Position numbers and translations under genes: made by a program. Shown one piece after another: positions 62,752 through 64,000 of a stretch of 64,000 bases of DNA (within the stretch, counting starts at the first letter, position 1; each line of letters starts with the position of its first letter). The notes beneath the pieces were generated by a model. It was not told the DNA's origin, did no database searches, and saw only the letters and a list, made by a program, of their open reading frames with translations. This DNA comes from Kribbella pratensis (lineage in GTDB: Bacteria; Actinomycetota; Actinomycetes; Propionibacteriales; Kribbellaceae): assembly GCF_004366075.1 (NCBI RefSeq), contig NZ_SODU01000001.1, positions 2,749,134 to 2,813,133 on the forward strand, written 5' to 3'.

Positions 62752-63518
62752 CCGCACGACCGAACACCGGTCCGGCGATTCGCGTGCAGGGTCTGGAGAA
62801 GTCGTACGGCGAGCTCAAGGTACTGCGCGGCGTGGACTTCGATGTGGCGCCGGGCAGCATCTTCGCGCTGCTCGGATCCAACGGAGCGGGGAAGACCACG
62901 GTTGTGAGGATCCTGGCCACGCTTCTGAAAGCGGACGCGGGCACTGCGAGCGTCAACGGCTTCGACGTCGCCACTCAGCCGTCGGACGTGCGAGAGTTGA
63001 TCAGCCTCACCGGGCAGTTCGCCGCCGTCGACGAGATCCTCAGCGGCCGTGAGAACCTCGTGCTGATCGCCAAGCTCCGTCACCTCAAGGATCCGGGCGC
63101 GATCGCGGACGATCTACTGCGGCGTTTCTCGCTGACGGACGCCGGCGCGCGGCGAGTGTCGACGTACTCGGGTGGTATGCGCCGCCGTCTGGACATTGCG
63201 ATGAGCCTGATCGGGAACCCGCCGGTCATTTTCCTGGACGAGCCGACGACCGGGCTCGATCCGGAGGCGCGACTGGAGGTGTGGGAGACCGTGAAGGGCC
63301 TGGCCGGGCGCGGCACGAGCGTACTGCTCACGACGCAGACGCTGGACGAGGCCGAGCAGCTCGCCGACCGGATCGCGATCCTGCACCAGGGCCGGATCAT
63401 CGTGAACGGCACGCTCGCGGAGCTCAAGCAGTTGTTGCCGCCCGCCGAGGTCGAGTACGTCGAGAAGCAGCCGACCCTCGAAGACGTGTTCCTCGCCGTC
63501 GTCGGATCAAAGAAGTAG
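62748..63518 (+). CDS. ABC exporter ATP-binding protein, DrrA-like
   Basis: 256 residues: Walker A GSNGAGKT (43-50), signature YSGGMRRRLDIAMSLIG, Walker B VIFLDEPTTGLDPEAR, and a DrrA-type C-terminus. It pairs with the membrane gene at 63528 to export a drug or lipid. It starts at the ATG at 62748, overlapping the DUF1048 stop by 4 bases; the longer upstream open frame is not coding. Confidence 0.93.
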   Translation: MTARPNTGPAIRVQGLEKSYGELKVLRGVDFDVAPGSIFALLGSNGAGKTTVVRILATLLKADAGTASVNGFDVATQPSDVRELISLTGQFAAVDEILSGRENLVLIAKLRHLKDPGAIADDLLRRFSLTDAGARRVSTYSGGMRRRLDIAMSLIGNPPVIFLDEPTTGLDPEARLEVWETVKGLAGRGTSVLLTTQTLDEAEQLADRIAILHQGRIIVNGTLAELKQLLPPAEVEYVEKQPTLEDVFLAVVGSKK

Positions 63519-63527
63519 GGAGTACCC

Positions 63528-64000
63528 ATGGCTACGCAGTTCTTCGGCGACACCGCCGTACTGACAGGACGGACGTTGCGCCACGTGACGCGCAGCGTGG
63601 ACACCATCATCACGACGGCGATCATGCCGATCGCGCTGATGCTGATGTTCGTCTATGTGTTCGGCGGCGCGATCGACACCGGCTCGACCAAGTACATCAA
63701 CTACATGCTGCCCGGCATCTTGCTGATCACGATTGCGTCGGGTATCTCGTACACCGCGTTCCGGCTGTTCATGGATATGACGAGCGGGATCTTCGAGCGG
63801 TTCCAGTCCATGCCGATCGCGAGGTCGGGCGTCTTGTGGGCGCATGTGCTGACCTCGATGGTCGCCAATGTGATCTCGTTGGTGATTGTCGTGGGCGTCG
63901 CCTTCCTGATGGGATTCCGCTCGGGTGCCGGGGTTCCGGCCTGGCTCGGCGTCGCAGGCATCCTCTTGCTGTTCACTCTGGCGCTGACCTGGATCGCTGT
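63528..64000 (+). CDS. ABC exporter permease, ABC-2 type (cut by window edge)
   Basis: The first 157 residues of an ABC-2 membrane protein: MATQFFGDTAVLTGRTLRHV, TIITTAIMPIALMLMFVYVF, YINYMLPGILLITIASGISY, MTSGIFERFQSMPIARSGVL, DrrB-like. Its ribosome site is AGGGAG. It completes the exporter with the ATPase 9 bases upstream; the gene continues past 64000. Confidence 0.9.
   Translation, partial: MATQFFGDTAVLTGRTLRHVTRSVDTIITTAIMPIALMLMFVYVFGGAIDTGSTKYINYMLPGILLITIASGISYTAFRLFMDMTSGIFERFQSMPIARSGVLWAHVLTSMVANVISLVIVVGVAFLMGFRSGAGVPAWLGVAGILLLFTLALTWIA

Overview
The window is very GC-rich. Third codon positions are nearly always G or C, GTG starts are common, and genes are chained by 4-base ATGA/GTGA stop-start overlaps. 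The gene families present (Tad pili, GntR/TetR/MarR/LysR regulators, ABC-type inositol uptake, a 180-kDa-class NAD-glutamate dehydrogenase) point to a soil actinomycete. Kribbella or a close Propionibacteriales relative is my best guess; it is an inference from protein style, not a database match.

Layout: 0-4 kb holds housekeeping and stress genes (pentapeptide/Cys-cluster protein, prfB, a TetR/NmrA-type reductase pair) and a 420-bp intergenic patch full of inverted repeats. 4.4-8.9 kb (minus strand) is a compact Tad/Flp pilus operon, tadA-tadB-tadC-small pilin-like-tadE-tadE-tadG-like. 9.1-13.9 kb holds a GntR regulator divergent from a Gfo/Idh/MocA oxidoreductase, a glutamine-amidotransferase-like protein divergent from a LysR regulator, and a phosphotransferase. 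14.3-28.7 kb (minus strand) is one 12-gene myo-inositol operon, transcribed as dehydrogenase, isomerase, iolC, aldolase-like, iolB, iolD, iolE, binding protein, permease, ATPase, iolG, iolA, with a divergent GntR regulator at 28.9 kb. It encodes uptake of inositol and its conversion through inosose, trihydroxycyclohexanedione, 5-deoxyglucuronate and 5-dehydro-2-deoxygluconate to central metabolites. Its aldolase-like gene carries a long repetitive N-terminal extension. 29.6-34.5 kb is the large NAD-glutamate dehydrogenase. 34.6-37.8 kb is a putative membrane electron-transfer operon (Ser/Gly-rich anchored protein, ApbE, ferric-reductase-like membrane protein, NuoF-like flavoprotein, ferredoxin). 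37.9-39.4 kb is a MarR/NmrA-type pair sharing twin palindromic operators.

39.4-62.2 kb is an accessory region and largely a gene graveyard. It holds truncated or frameshifted copies of a DUF4288-like protein, an SRAP peptidase, a GIY-YIG protein, a WPWLG-family protein (present twice), a tyrosine integrase, ImmA/IrrE, DUF1016 and a LuxR regulator, plus an IS21 5-prime remnant. Intact genes among these include a DUF262-DUF1524-RAMA defence-type protein, two lipoproteins, a VOC protein, two small alpha/beta-barrel proteins and several membrane proteins. The best novelty is a 2,663-bp segment (55744-58406) with perfect 13-bp terminal inverted repeats (TGT...ACA ends) and a perfect 5-bp target duplication (ACAGA), sitting inside the DUF1016 nuclease gene. 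It carries a secreted trypsin-like protease plus a 400-bp identical duplication of the protease propeptide region, and no transposase that I can see.

62.3-64 kb returns to well-formed genes: a DUF1048 protein and a DrrAB-type ABC exporter whose permease runs off the window.
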